A stretch of 36,564 bases of DNA from JAPUME01 sp964605715 (GCA_964605715.1 CAZSDV010000017.1:1-36564), one strand, 5' to 3'. Shown: positions 17,042 to 25,422, counted from the stretch's first letter. Translations and numbers: made by a program. Notes: a model not told the origin generated them from the sequence alone.

Positions 17042-17647
17042 ATGAAAAAGCTCGGGATATTGCTTTCCGGTCGTGGTTCCAATTTTGAGTCAATTGCCCG
17101 CGCAGTTCAAGACGGGATGATTCCTGCTGAAATTGCTGTGGTGATAGCCAACCAGCCTGAGGCCTGCGGTATTGCAAAGGCAAAGGATATGGGTCTTAGA
17201 AGTCTTTGTATACCCTCAAAGGGTCGCCAAAGAGAAGAGTACGATCGAGATATGGTAAAGATATTGGAAAATTATGGGGTGGACCTGGTTTGCATGGCCG
17301 GGTTCATGCGTATTCTGGGCCCTTATTTTATTGAGGCTTTTCCAAGTCGCATTTTAAATATTCACCCCTCACTTCTGCCGGCTTTTCCTGGTCTAGATGG
17401 ACAGCGTCAGGCGCTTGAGTGGGGCGTGAAATTTAGTGGTTGCACGGTGCATATTGTTGACAAGTCGCTAGACGGTGGTCCCATTATCCAGCAAGCTGTT
17501 GTACCAATCTTGAACAACGATACAGAGGAAGCACTCTCTCAAAGGATTTTAAAGGAAGAACATCGGATTTATCCTGAGGCAATCCGCCTTATGATCAATG
17601 AACAAATCCGCGTTGAGGGTCGGCGAGTGGTTGAAGTAAAACAATAG
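17042..17647 (+). CDS. purN: Phosphoribosylglycinamide formyltransferase
   Basis: Transfers a formyl group from 10-formyltetrahydrofolate to GAR in purine synthesis. 201 residues. N-terminal phosphate loop LLSGRGSNFESI, folate/catalytic motif NIHPSLLPAFPG with Asn106 and His108, and Asp144 in HIVDKSLDGGPII complete the Asn-His-Asp catalytic set. ATG directly follows TGGCGGTGTA, a weak ribosome site. The gene follows purM after 70 bases and precedes tyrS by 69 bases on the same strand. Confidence 0.95.
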   Translation: MKKLGILLSGRGSNFESIARAVQDGMIPAEIAVVIANQPEACGIAKAKDMGLRSLCIPSKGRQREEYDRDMVKILENYGVDLVCMAGFMRILGPYFIEAFPSRILNIHPSLLPAFPGLDGQRQALEWGVKFSGCTVHIVDKSLDGGPIIQQAVVPILNNDTEEALSQRILKEEHRIYPEAIRLMINEQIRVEGRRVVEVKQ

Positions 17648-17716
17648 AAACCCGAAGGACTAAAAAAAGACTGGATTATTGAGAAGATTCCAGGCTGAAA
17701 GCTAAAGTTCATTTTC

Positions 17717-18952
17717 ATGGCTAATATTCCTAAGCTTGAAGTTCAAGAGCAGGTCAGCTTTCTGACAAAAGGTGCTGAGGAGATCATTCGCCCTGGAGAG
17801 CTTGAGGTGAAGCTTCGTCGTTCTATGGACACTGGGAAACCTCTTATTGTAAAGACGGGATTTGATCCTACAGCACCTGACATCCACCTGGGCCATACGG
17901 TTCTACTTCGGAAGATGAAGCACTTTCAAGATCTTGGGCACAAGGTTGTTTTCCTGATTGGTGACTTTACTGGCATGATCGGCGATCCTTCCGGTCAGTC
18001 CATTACCCGCAAGGCTATGACTCAGGAGGAAGTGAAAGTAAATGCAGAGACTTACAAGAAGCAGATCTTCAAAATTCTGGACGAAGAAAAAACCATAGTT
18101 GAATTTAATAGTCGGTGGCTTTCTGGAATGGCAGGTGAGGATTGGCTGGCCCTCTGTTCAAAATACACGGTGGCTCGTATGCTTGAACGGGAAGATTTTT
18201 CTCGTCGCTTGAAGGATCAAAAGCCGGTTGCTATCCACGAGCTCCTCTATCCACTGGCACAGGGGTATGATTCGGTGGCACTTGAGGCTGACCTAGAGCT
18301 TGGTGGCCGAGATCAAAAATTTAACTTGTTGGTAGGCCGTGAGTTGCAGCGTGAGTACGGTTTGGAGGCACAAGTAATTCTTACCATGCCATTGCTTGAA
18401 GGGCTGGATGGTGTTCAGAAGATGAGCAAGTCACTGAATAACCATGTGGGAATTTGCGATCAACCAAGTGAAATGTTTGGAAAATTAATGTCAATTTCAG
18501 ATGATCTAATGTTTCGTTATTTTGAGCTTTTGACTGACAAAACGCCTGCAGAGATCGATCAGCTCAAGAAAGATACAGCTTCTGGGAATGTGCACCCGAT
18601 GGATGCCAAAATGGAGCTAGCAACCGAGATAATTAAAGACTTCCATTCCTTGACGGATGCGCAGCATGCAGCTGAAGAATTCTCTCGTGTTTTCCGTAAT
18701 CGAAGAGAGCCGCAAAAAGTTGATGTGAAGGAGTTGACGCGCTCTTCCAAAAGAGTTCGGCTGGCAAGACTGTTGGTGGACTCGAAGCTGGCCTCTTCGA
18801 ATGCTGAAGCACAGCGGTTAATCAAGCAGGGCAGTGTAACAGTGAATAATGAAAAAATCACCAACGTGAAGGCGGACCTGGATTGTTCAAATATTCAGGA
18901 GTACGCTCTCAGGGTAGGAAAACGACGGTTCCTGAAGGTGGATGTTAACTAG
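17717..18952 (+). CDS. tyrS: Tyrosyl-tRNA synthetase
   Basis: Charges tRNA-Tyr. 411 residues, class I synthetase. Signature motifs: HLGH in PDIHLGHTVLLRKM (HIGH box), GDFTGMIGDPSG, LYPLAQGYDSVALEADLELGG (tyrosine pocket) and KMSKS in GVQKMSKSLNNHVG. The C-terminal S4-type RNA-binding segment covers roughly RLARLLVDSKLASSNAEAQRLIKQGSVTVNN. The overall pattern resembles the TyrZ-like bacterial subgroup rather than the E. coli TyrS, judging by the longer spacing around DPTAPDIHLGH. It follows purN closely and may be part of its transcript. Confidence 0.95.
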   Translation: MANIPKLEVQEQVSFLTKGAEEIIRPGELEVKLRRSMDTGKPLIVKTGFDPTAPDIHLGHTVLLRKMKHFQDLGHKVVFLIGDFTGMIGDPSGQSITRKAMTQEEVKVNAETYKKQIFKILDEEKTIVEFNSRWLSGMAGEDWLALCSKYTVARMLEREDFSRRLKDQKPVAIHELLYPLAQGYDSVALEADLELGGRDQKFNLLVGRELQREYGLEAQVILTMPLLEGLDGVQKMSKSLNNHVGICDQPSEMFGKLMSISDDLMFRYFELLTDKTPAEIDQLKKDTASGNVHPMDAKMELATEIIKDFHSLTDAQHAAEEFSRVFRNRREPQKVDVKELTRSSKRVRLARLLVDSKLASSNAEAQRLIKQGSVTVNNEKITNVKADLDCSNIQEYALRVGKRRFLKVDVN

Positions 18953-19232
18953 AATTTTTCCCCAACTTTAATTTCAGGGAAGCAAGATCCGGTCATAGAT
19001 CAGCGAGATTTAGCAAGAAGAATTTCTGTCTAATCCCATTTACGATAGATTTTATCCATCACCACACAAGTCTAAAAAGATATCTCAGGGGTGAGCTAGT
19101 TAAAAGTAAGGTAAATTCTGAGTTAGGCATGCGACATGATTCTGTTGCCAGGAAATAGTTGGCCTCTTTATATAGACATAACTTTTAGGAAACCACGGGT
19201 TGCGTTGCCAGAATCTTTAGGAGTGGCCCCTG

Positions 19233-19607
19233 CTATTGCGATGAAGAAAGCTTAAGGACGTAGATGACTTCCTTGCGCTGGTCAAAGGTAGTGATCTTTC
19301 TGGGCCGTGAGACGGTACCGTTGTGTTCAGCTTGAACCTCGTAATCCACTGTAGTCTTGAGTTTTGTAAAGCGGTACCGACCATTTTCCTTAGTAGAGGC
19401 AGCTCGAACCTCATTAGTTATTAGGTTCTTGAGTCTAATTGTTGCATAAGGTACGCCATTACCTTCCGCATCCAATACATGGCCGGAAAGTATTCGGGTC
19501 GAGGTATATTTCTTATCCTTCTTCTGTGCCTTTAATCTTTCCACTCCAACCGTGGAGGTCAGAGTAGCGCCCAGCAACAAGGAGACGAAAAAAATTTTGA
19601 TTTTCAT
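19233..19607 (-). CDS. Secreted protein with a carboxypeptidase-regulatory-like beta-sandwich domain
   Basis: 124 residues. A Sec signal peptide (MKIKIFFVSLLLGATLTSTVGV) is followed by a lysine-rich linker and one domain reading LSGHVLDAEGNGVPYATIRLKN ... TKENGRYRFTKL ... VDYEVQAEHNG ... TFDQRKEVIYVLKL (shown in pieces). This is the CarboxypepD_reg beta-sandwich pattern, with its G-x-V-x-D and G-x-Y-x-F marks. Small secreted proteins made of just this domain are frequent in Acidobacteriota. Function unknown; the domain usually binds proteins or glycans. AAGGTGG stands upstream of the ATG. A hairpin-forming repeat and a plausible promoter lie in its leader. Confidence 0.75.
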   Translation of the reverse strand: MKIKIFFVSLLLGATLTSTVGVERLKAQKKDKKYTSTRILSGHVLDAEGNGVPYATIRLKNLITNEVRAASTKENGRYRFTKLKTTVDYEVQAEHNGTVSRPRKITTFDQRKEVIYVLKLSSSQ

Positions 19608-19641
19608 GAGTATCCACCTTGGTTAATCGGATGCAGCTTCT

Positions 19642-19667
19642 TAGGGTGCAAGGGAAGTTCCACCCTA
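19642..19667 (-). promoter_or_regulatory. Inverted repeat in the leader of the secreted CarboxypepD_reg gene
   Basis: TAGGGTG and CACCCTA separated by 12 bases. It lies just downstream of the predicted start of transcription (about 19671), so it may be an operator or form a 5' stem-loop in the mRNA. Confidence 0.35.
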
Positions 19668-19677
19668 GTGCCCAGGT

Positions 19678-19706
19678 ATTTTACCAAGTTTCCTGCCTAT
19701 TCTCAT
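19678..19706 (-). promoter_or_regulatory. Possible promoter of the secreted CarboxypepD_reg gene
   Basis: On the minus strand ATGAGA (4/6) at 19701-19706, a 17-base spacer and TAAAAT at 19678-19683. The -10 box matches that of the secA, mltD and aroC promoters; the -35 box is weak. Confidence 0.35.
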
Positions 19707-20072
19707 CTGTTTGATGTTTTACCGGATTAAGATAGCTTTCGTTAACGATTTCAAATTCAGCGCAGGTCTTGAGGAAGTTTAGTATTTGGTCTTCTTGCCC
19801 AGCTGCACCTACAATGACTAGAATTCAAAGTTCAGTGTAGTTAACTATAAGGTTCCTATGTTCACGGGACTCTGAATTGAGATTACAACGATCTCGTATT
19901 ATGAAGAAGCTTTTAACCAAATTGCAGAAATTTTGAGACTCTGCCATATTGCTGGGTTTGATATAAATTAACTTCTCCTGCTCTGAGTCCTTTTAGAGAT
20001 TGATCGAGCTAAGGTTCCCAGAGAAAAATCTTTAAGACTAGATGAAGAAAAAGAAGGAGGTGAAGTTGAAGT
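19684..20072. other. Intergenic region before the Nudix gene
   Basis: Most of the 465 bases between the CarboxypepD_reg gene and the Nudix gene. An open minus-strand stretch of about 48 codons ending at 19681 has no usable start codon and overlaps the promoter, so I do not call it a gene. AAGGAGGTG at 20056-20064 is the ribosome site of the Nudix gene. Nothing else is recognisable. Confidence 0.45.
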
Positions 20073-20522
20073 ATGCTCTTAAAGCGTGAATATCCAGACC
20101 AGCCCCTGGTTGGTGTCGGAGGAATAACGATTTCTGAAGGGTCTGTTCTATTAATCCGTCGTGCCCAGGAGCCTCTCCGTGGAGAGTGGTCAGTTCCGGG
20201 TGGCATGCTTCACTTAGGTGAAGCGCTGAAAGATGGAGTCCGGCGGGAACTGAAGGAAGAGACTGGCCTTCGGGTAGAACCGGTAAGCGTGCTCGGTGTT
20301 TTCGACCGCATTCTTTATGGCAAAGAATCAGATCGGGTTAAGTATCACTATGTCCTGGTTGATTACCTTTGTTGTCTGCTGTCGGGTGAATTATGCGCAA
20401 GTTCAGACGCTTCACAGGCTCGCTGGGTTTCCCGGGAGAGAATCTCCGAGTTTCACCTAAACGAGGAAACTAAGGCTTTAGTGGAGAGAGCCTTTCAAAG
20501 GGAAGAGCAGGTGCGGCCATAG
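20073..20522 (+). CDS. Nudix hydrolase
   Basis: 149 residues. The Nudix box is complete at residues 44-66: GMLHLGE then REL and EETGL, matching G-x5-E-x7-R-E-U-x-E-E-x-G-U; its glutamates bind the metal for pyrophosphate hydrolysis. The N-terminal strand VGVGGITISEGSVLLIRR and WSVPGG are typical of the ADP-ribose/NTP subgroup of phosphohydrolases. The substrate cannot be told from sequence. AAGGAGGTG lies eight bases before the ATG. The thiF-like gene begins 85 bases downstream on the same strand. Confidence 0.85.
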   Translation: MLLKREYPDQPLVGVGGITISEGSVLLIRRAQEPLRGEWSVPGGMLHLGEALKDGVRRELKEETGLRVEPVSVLGVFDRILYGKESDRVKYHYVLVDYLCCLLSGELCASSDASQARWVSRERISEFHLNEETKALVERAFQREEQVRP

Positions 20523-20607
20523 GCTATAGCGGGAGGGTTTTATTTTTTATCTGGGTAGTTCCATGGAGGTTAATGAGACATATGTATAATGCAAGAGAGG
20601 AGGGAAA

Positions 20608-21652
20608 GTGGCTAAATTAGAAGGAGCTAGTCTGAAATACTCTCGCCAGCAACTTTTCCCTCCGATAGGCATAGATGGACAAGAGCGCCTTCGGCGCTCT
20701 CAGGTGATGATCGTAGGCTGCGGGGCCCTGGGGACTGCACAGGCAAATGCTCTAGTGCGTGCAGGAATTGGAAGATTGCGCATTGTTGACCGAGACTTTG
20801 TGGAAGAAAGCAACTTGCAACGCCAAATACTTTTCGATGAATGTGATGCGAAAGAAAACCTTCCTAAGGCTATTGCGGCAGAGAGAAAACTAAAGGCTAT
20901 AAATGGAGAGGTGGAAGTTGAGGGTATAGTAGCTGACTTTGATCACCAGAATGGGGAGGAGTTGGCTAAGGGGTTTGGGGTAATCCTTGATGGAACTGAC
21001 AATTTTGAGAGCCGCTTTTTATTAAATGAAATTTCGATACGAGCTGATATTCCTTGGATCTATGGGGGAGCGGTCGCAAGCTCTGGCAGTACTATGACCA
21101 TTGTTCCTGGCAGGACAGCCTGCTTGAGTTGCCTGTTCCCGTTATATCCAAAGGGAATGCATGAGACTTGCGACACTATAGGTATTATCTCTTCCTCTGC
21201 CAGCTGGACTGCTGCCGTGCAAGTGACTGAAGCCTTAAAAGTTTTGCTTGCGAGGTGGGATGACCTACACGGGCATTTTNNNNNNNNNNCATTTTCTTTC
21301 CTATGACATTTGGGAGAACCAGTTTGCAAAAATGCGTGTCCAGCCAAATTCTTCTTGTTTGGTATGTCAAAAGCGAGAGTTTGTTTACCTGGAAGGTCAA
21401 GGTCCCACGAAGGTCAGTTTTTGCGGACGTGACTCGGTACAGATTTACCAGCGAGGCAAAAGGAAAATCAATCTCAAAGAGCTTCAGGAAAGACTTGAAA
21501 AAGTGGGTCTTGTAAAGGCAAACAGCTATCTATTGCGGTGCATCCTGGAGAAGTTTGAGCTGACGGTATTTCCCGACGGGCGGACAATTGTCAAGGGGAC
21601 ACAAGATCCCGCACTCGCCCGCAGCCTCTACGCTCGTTTTGTGGGGGGGTAG
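20608..21652 (+). CDS. thiF: ThiF/MoeB-family adenylyltransferase, falsely split by an assembly gap
   Basis: E1-like enzyme that adenylates the C-terminal Gly of a sulfur carrier (ThiS or MoaD). GTG start at 20608 after GAGAGGAGGG. The nucleotide fold is IVGCGALGTAQANALVRAGIG with IVDRDFVEESNLQRQILF, and LDGTDNFESRFLLNE follows. Zinc cysteines are CLSC and CLVC; HETCDTIGIIS carries the Cys found in ThiF-type enzymes. A C-terminal extension ends FPDGRTIVKGTQDPALARSLYARFVG, as in ThiF of Bacillus-like type, which favours ThiF over MoeB, as does thiG in the window. Ns at 21280-21289 break the frame, but CATTTT occurs on both sides; merging these copies gives LHGHFLSYDIWENQF in one frame. The gene is therefore intact. 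Confidence 0.85.
21280..21289. other. Spurious assembly gap (10 N) inside thiF
   Basis: CATTTT at 21274-21279 is repeated at 21290-21295. Removing the Ns and one copy (16 bases) restores the reading frame, so the two contigs most likely overlap by six bases and no sequence is missing. Confidence 0.8.
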
Positions 21653-21725
21653 GGTAAAAACCAGTATAGAGCGCCACCCCGCAGGTGTTGCCAATATTGC
21701 CCAAAGGTGCTTCCACCAACCAACT

Positions 21726-22448
21726 CTAGAAACTTGAGTCCAGGAGATCCTGTTCTTCAATGCGGTTCTGCCGGTAGAGCGGTGTCACGGTGGGAGCTGG
21801 TTGCTCCTGATTTACCTTTTTTGGTTTCGATATTTGCTGGGGAATCTGGACTGGGCGCGTAAGTTCAAAAGCTAGCTCGGTTCCGATAGGAAGAACTAGG
21901 TCTTGTCCACGAGTAGCCATGCGGCTAACCCAGCCAATTACCGCTCCACCCAACAGCCCTGCTCCAACCGCACCAGTAAGCGCTCCCACCCCGACTCCCA
22001 CGGCGCTTCCTACGGCAGCCCCCATTATGTCACTTCTGTGGGAATTGGGACCTTTTAGCAGACCTTCGTTATCGCCTAGGCGCACACCTTCAGCTAGATG
22101 GACACCAACTAGCTCAGCTCTTACATCATAGGATTGGCCGCTTGCAAGGCTGATCCGCTCTGGAGTGATCCTCATTTTCCCAACACCGCGAAAACGGCCG
22201 GGGCGCCTGACCTGCATGACGCGACCTTCGACCAGGGCCCCAGCGGGAATCAACGTCTGTCCGTTCAGTAGTACAGAACGATTGACGACGGCAGAAAACA
22301 GGTCGCCAGCTTGATTTCGGCTAGTTGTGAGGGTTTCAGATAAACTAAACCTAAGCTCAGTTCCTGCCCAGAGGGTGTAACTTTCAGCTTTGGCAGGTCC
22401 GGAGCAGAAAAGAAGCGCCAGCACCATACCTGAGAGTAATCTACTCAT
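21726..22448 (-). CDS. Secreted or envelope protein with glycine zipper, function unknown
   Basis: 240 residues from the ATG at 22448, chosen because AGGAGAAACC precedes it and a signal peptide starts there (MSRLLSGMVLALLFCSGPAKA, cleavage near residue 21). A longer frame upstream is leader. Residues 22-125 are rich in beta strand (ELRFSLSETL, FSAVVNRSVLLNG, IPAGALVEGRVMQV), a pattern like the TrbI-type barrel seen in many acidobacterial envelope proteins. Residues 143-172 are a glycine zipper (GAAVGSAVGVGVGALTGAVG), probably membrane-embedded. A second strand motif (VLPIGTELAFELTRPVQI) and a Pro/Gln-rich tail end it. No enzyme motif. The leader contains a C9/G9 tract, a GC hairpin and an A9 tract. 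Convergent with thiF. Confidence 0.6.
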   Translation of the reverse strand: MSRLLSGMVLALLFCSGPAKAESYTLWAGTELRFSLSETLTTSRNQAGDLFSAVVNRSVLLNGQTLIPAGALVEGRVMQVRRPGRFRGVGKMRITPERISLASGQSYDVRAELVGVHLAEGVRLGDNEGLLKGPNSHRSDIMGAAVGSAVGVGVGALTGAVGAGLLGGAVIGWVSRMATRGQDLVLPIGTELAFELTRPVQIPQQISKPKKVNQEQPAPTVTPLYRQNRIEEQDLLDSSF

Positions 22449-22467
22449 TATGGTTTCTCCTTTAGGT

Positions 22468-22481
22468 GCGCCGCTTGGCGC
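22468..22481 (-). promoter_or_regulatory. GC hairpin just upstream of the glycine-zipper gene's ribosome site
   Basis: GCGCC, loop of four, GGCGC, ending about 20 bases before the start codon. As RNA it sits directly before AAAGGAGAAACC and could limit ribosome access. Confidence 0.4.
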
Positions 22482-22493
22482 CGTGCCCCTCAA

Positions 22494-22507
22494 CCCCCCC
22501 CCGGGGG
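22494..22507. repeat. C9G5 homopolymer tract in the leader
   Basis: Nine C followed by five G on the plus strand (G9 preceded by C5 in the transcript), about 50 bases before the start codon of the glycine-zipper gene. Prone to slippage in replication, and also to base-call error. Confidence 0.8.
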
Positions 22508-22557
22508 ATATAGATGGGCCCTTTTCAAGCGCACCGACTCTAATTACCAGCGGCTCT

Positions 22558-22585
22558 AGTTTACCCTTTTTTTTTGGATTGGCAA
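22558..22585 (-). promoter_or_regulatory. Possible promoter of the glycine-zipper gene with an A9 tract in the spacer
   Basis: On the minus strand TTGCCA at 22580-22585, a 16-base spacer containing nine consecutive A, and TAAACT at 22558-22563. Spacer length would change if the A tract slips. Confidence 0.35.
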
Positions 22586-22907
22586 TCGTTTCGTAATAAA
22601 TTTTCTGATTCTCAGTTTTTGCTGGAGAGAACGGAAAGTATGATTGCAGATTGGAACAACGGTGAAAGGGCAGATGATACCCGCCGTTTGCAGTAAATAT
22701 TATGAGTTAGAACTCAATATTTTTCTTTACGGAAGCCTATGGAATGAGCCCCGCTTAAAAATACGCATTGTGTAGTCCTGCATGGCCGGTGCTCAATCCC
22801 GACGGCGCTCCTTGTAGCCGATGTAGCCGAGTGACTTTTGCAGGTGCCCCCTCTTGCTTGGCTACCTGACGGGTCCAAGATTAAAAAGAGGAAAAATTGA
22901 AAAATAT

Positions 22908-24464
22908 TTAGGAAGTGATTTTCTGGCTGATCGTTTTTGCCTGTGTGAACAGTAACAGATAATCCTTACCTCCAGCCTTGGAGTCTGTCCCTGACATATT
23001 AAACCCTCCGAAGGGGTGAGCCCCCACAAAAGCTCCAGTGCACTTTCTATTCATATAGAGGTTTCCGACATGAAAGATCTTGGCTGCCTGATCTATCTTT
23101 TCCTGGGTACCGGTATAAACCGAGCCAGTGAGACCATATTCGGTGTTGTTGGCAATTTCAAGGGCATCAGCATAACTCGACGCTTTTATAATTGCTAGAA
23201 CAGGCCCGAAGATTTCTTCCTGGGAAATCCGGGCCTCGGGGGGTATGTCTGCGATTACGGTGGGTTGGATGAAGTGGCCCTCCTGACTACCTTCCTCGCC
23301 TCCAGTGATGAGTCTTCCTTCCGTTTTTCCGATTTGAATGTAGTTCATAATGGATTTTTTAGCATTTTCGTTTATGACAGGACCCGTATAATTCTTAGGA
23401 TCGTCTGGCTGGCCGATTTTAATCTGTTCTACCTGTTCTTTAATCTTTTCCACAAACTGGTCGTAGACAGATTCCACTACAATGGCCCGCGAGCAAGCGG
23501 AACATTTCTGGCCTGAGTAGCCAAATGCGGAATTTGTCACATCGTTAATTGCTTGCTCAAGATCGCTATCTTCATCTACGACAATCGAGTCCTTACCACC
23601 CATCTCGGCCACTACCCGCTTAATCCAGATCTGGCCCGGTTGAGTTTTGGCTGCAAGCTCATTAATACCCAGGCCCACTTCCTTCGATCCCGTGAAGGTG
23701 ATAAAGCGTGTCCGGGGATGAGCAACTAGGGCATTTCCAACCGAGGCACCGGGTCCAGGTAGGTAGTTGACCACACCGGCGGGCATGCCTGCGGCTTCCA
23801 AGGCCTCCATAAACTTGTAACCCACCGTGGGTGAGTCGCTGGAGGGTTTCAGGACTACTGTATTACCAGTGACAAGAGATGCCACTGTCATTCCTACTAG
23901 AATTGCCAGGGGAAAATTCCAGGGTGGAATTACCACACCTACACCCAGAGGAATATACCGGAGGTGATTTTTTTCTCCTGCAATAGGACTGAGGGATTGA
24001 TAATTTCCTAGACGCAAGCATTCACGGGCATAGAACTCGCAAAAGTCGATGGCTTCCGCTACATCTGCATCAGCTTCAATCCAGCTTTTTCCAACTTCAT
24101 AGGTCATCCATGCAGCATAGTAAAATCTCCGATCTCGCATGATACTAGCTACGTCGACAGCTACTTTTGCTCGGATTTCAGGAGGGGTCGTGTTCCAACT
24201 TAAAAAGGTTTCTTCGGCCCTCAGAAGAGCTTCATCTGCCAAGTCGACGGTGGCTTTTTCAAAGATCCCGACCACCTCATTTTTTTTTGCAGGATTATAG
24301 GAAGTGAATTTTTCGCTAGCTTTAACCCGTTTCCCGCCGATGATTAGGTCGTACTCACGACCCAATTCTTTTCGCACCTCTTCAAGGGCTTCTCTCATTT
24401 TCACTGAGTTTTTTTCGTCTCCGAAGTTTGTGAATGTTTCATTACGGAATTCAGGAAGTTTCAT
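22908..24464 (-). CDS. rocA: L-glutamate gamma-semialdehyde dehydrogenase (1-pyrroline-5-carboxylate dehydrogenase)
   Basis: Oxidises glutamate semialdehyde to glutamate with NAD, the last step of proline and arginine breakdown. 518 residues, matching the stand-alone Bacillus RocA / PruA form, not the fused PutA. Seen: DLIIGGKRV, YNPAKKNEVVG, PPWNFPLAILVGM, KPSSDSPTVGYKF, FTGSKEVG (cofactor fold), VAEMGGKDSIVVD with the general-base Glu, GYSGQKCSACSRAIV with catalytic Cys, EEIFGPVLAI and GAHPFGGFNMSGTDSKAGG. The start ATG has AGAGG upstream. No proline dehydrogenase gene is in the window. It sits downstream of the PASTA gene but has its own TATAAT box and palindrome, so separate regulation is likely. 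It links nitrogen from amino acids to glutamate, in keeping with the glutamine genes further along. Confidence 0.93.
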   Translation of the reverse strand: MKLPEFRNETFTNFGDEKNSVKMREALEEVRKELGREYDLIIGGKRVKASEKFTSYNPAKKNEVVGIFEKATVDLADEALLRAEETFLSWNTTPPEIRAKVAVDVASIMRDRRFYYAAWMTYEVGKSWIEADADVAEAIDFCEFYARECLRLGNYQSLSPIAGEKNHLRYIPLGVGVVIPPWNFPLAILVGMTVASLVTGNTVVLKPSSDSPTVGYKFMEALEAAGMPAGVVNYLPGPGASVGNALVAHPRTRFITFTGSKEVGLGINELAAKTQPGQIWIKRVVAEMGGKDSIVVDEDSDLEQAINDVTNSAFGYSGQKCSACSRAIVVESVYDQFVEKIKEQVEQIKIGQPDDPKNYTGPVINENAKKSIMNYIQIGKTEGRLITGGEEGSQEGHFIQPTVIADIPPEARISQEEIFGPVLAIIKASSYADALEIANNTEYGLTGSVYTGTQEKIDQAAKIFHVGNLYMNRKCTGAFVGAHPFGGFNMSGTDSKAGGKDYLLLFTQAKTISQKITS

Positions 24465-24498
24465 AGTTAATAGGCCTCTAAGTAATTAACGTTATCCC

Positions 24499-24515
24499 AT
24501 TATAGCATATGCTAT
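24499..24515 (-). promoter_or_regulatory. Palindromic operator overlapping a perfect -10 box before rocA
   Basis: A 14-base perfect palindrome ATAGCATATGCTAT at 24502-24515 overlaps TATAAT (minus strand, 24499-24504). The ATG is 35 bases further on, so the leader would be about 28 bases. No recognisable -35 box, which suggests activator dependence or extended contacts. Confidence 0.45.
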
Positions 24516-24627
24516 TAATCCCATTTGGCGGGGGTCTCCGTTGCGAATGCCCTGTGAATGGTGCGCTGAGATACCAGGAAAATTTTAGTTAGCATTAATT
24601 ATCTGACTTCAGTTTTCCAGATCAACC

Positions 24628-25374
24628 CTAAAAATTCTCTTTCGTTGCTACCTGAAGTTCGAAGATAGTCCGTGCCCCTATTTTGGCCCCTGGTAGAGGT
24701 ATTTGGGCAAGAATCAAGTTTTCAATGGCATCCTTCCTGGTAAGGTAAGTAACGCTAGGTTGAGGTAATCCTGAATTCATAATTACTCTTCGGGCTTTGG
24801 TTAGGTTAGTGCCAACGAGATCCGGAGCTAGGTAACTTTGAAGACCTGCCCCATGCGAGACCAATAGTGAGACGATGGGACTATTTGCAAAACCTTGAGT
24901 TGGCAGTGGTTCTTGAGCTAGGATTTGGCCAACCTCTGTTCCTGTTTTTTCCACCTGACCTTTTTTGTTGGCCGTCAAATCATGTCGGAGTAAGGTGATT
25001 TCGGCTGCCCGAAAGCGCATACCTACCAGGTTGGGAACAGGGCTTTTCTGCTCCCCAAGGCTTACCAGGACGTATACCCGTTGTCCTATCTTGATCTTGT
25101 TTCCGGCTAAGGGGATTTGGGAGATGATATGACCTGTTTTAAATTCTTGATCGTAAATCTCGTCTTCCACCTTGACTTGAACCTGAAGCGATATGAGCTG
25201 CTGTTGGGCTTGGCTGACCGTAAGACCTCTAAGGGAAGGAAGGGTTGTCTCTGAGCCTTTCATGTTCATGCTGAGGCGAATTGTTCCAATTGCACTTACT
25301 AGTGTCACAGCAGTCAGAATTAGGCACATGAGAAGCAGCCTCAATATGCTTAGGAATTTATTTTTTAGAGCCAT
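24628..25374 (-). CDS. Membrane-anchored protein with three PASTA domains
   Basis: 248 residues: a short basic N-terminus, one membrane helix (ILRLLLMCLILTAVTLVSAIGT) and then three PASTA units on the periplasmic side. The units start near TLPSLRGLTVSQAQQQL, VPNLVGMRFRAAEITLL and APDLVGTNLTKARRVI, and each has the closing I-x-x-Q-x-P pattern (IISQIPLAG, ILAQEPLPT, ILAQIPLPG). PASTA domains bind muropeptides or beta-lactams and usually sit on Ser/Thr kinases or penicillin-binding proteins; here there is no kinase domain. A free PASTA protein behind def and fmt is a gene order I associate with Acidobacteriota. The gap to fmt is 48 bases, so an operon is likely. Role probably in cell-wall sensing or division; unproven. 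Confidence 0.85.
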   Translation of the reverse strand: MALKNKFLSILRLLLMCLILTAVTLVSAIGTIRLSMNMKGSETTLPSLRGLTVSQAQQQLISLQVQVKVEDEIYDQEFKTGHIISQIPLAGNKIKIGQRVYVLVSLGEQKSPVPNLVGMRFRAAEITLLRHDLTANKKGQVEKTGTEVGQILAQEPLPTQGFANSPIVSLLVSHGAGLQSYLAPDLVGTNLTKARRVIMNSGLPQPSVTYLTRKDAIENLILAQIPLPGAKIGARTIFELQVATKENF

Positions 25375-25422
25375 TTATGATCCAGGCTAAGTATTTTAGT
25401 ATTCCTCTGATGCCATGCCCTG

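Larger units (their letters stand above)
22449..22907. other. Long leader/intergenic region between rocA and the glycine-zipper gene
   Basis: 459 bases without a gene. Contents: a GC hairpin, a C9G5 tract and an A9 tract in the glycine-zipper leader (listed separately); and a GC-rich stretch at about 22777-22844 bounded by CCTGCA and TGCAGG that I cannot identify. No tRNA or conserved riboswitch was recognised. Confidence 0.5.

Noticed and set aside
19681..19824. Open minus-strand stretch of 48 codons upstream of the CarboxypepD_reg gene
   Set aside because: No ATG, GTG or TTG start, and it overlaps the likely promoter of the downstream gene.
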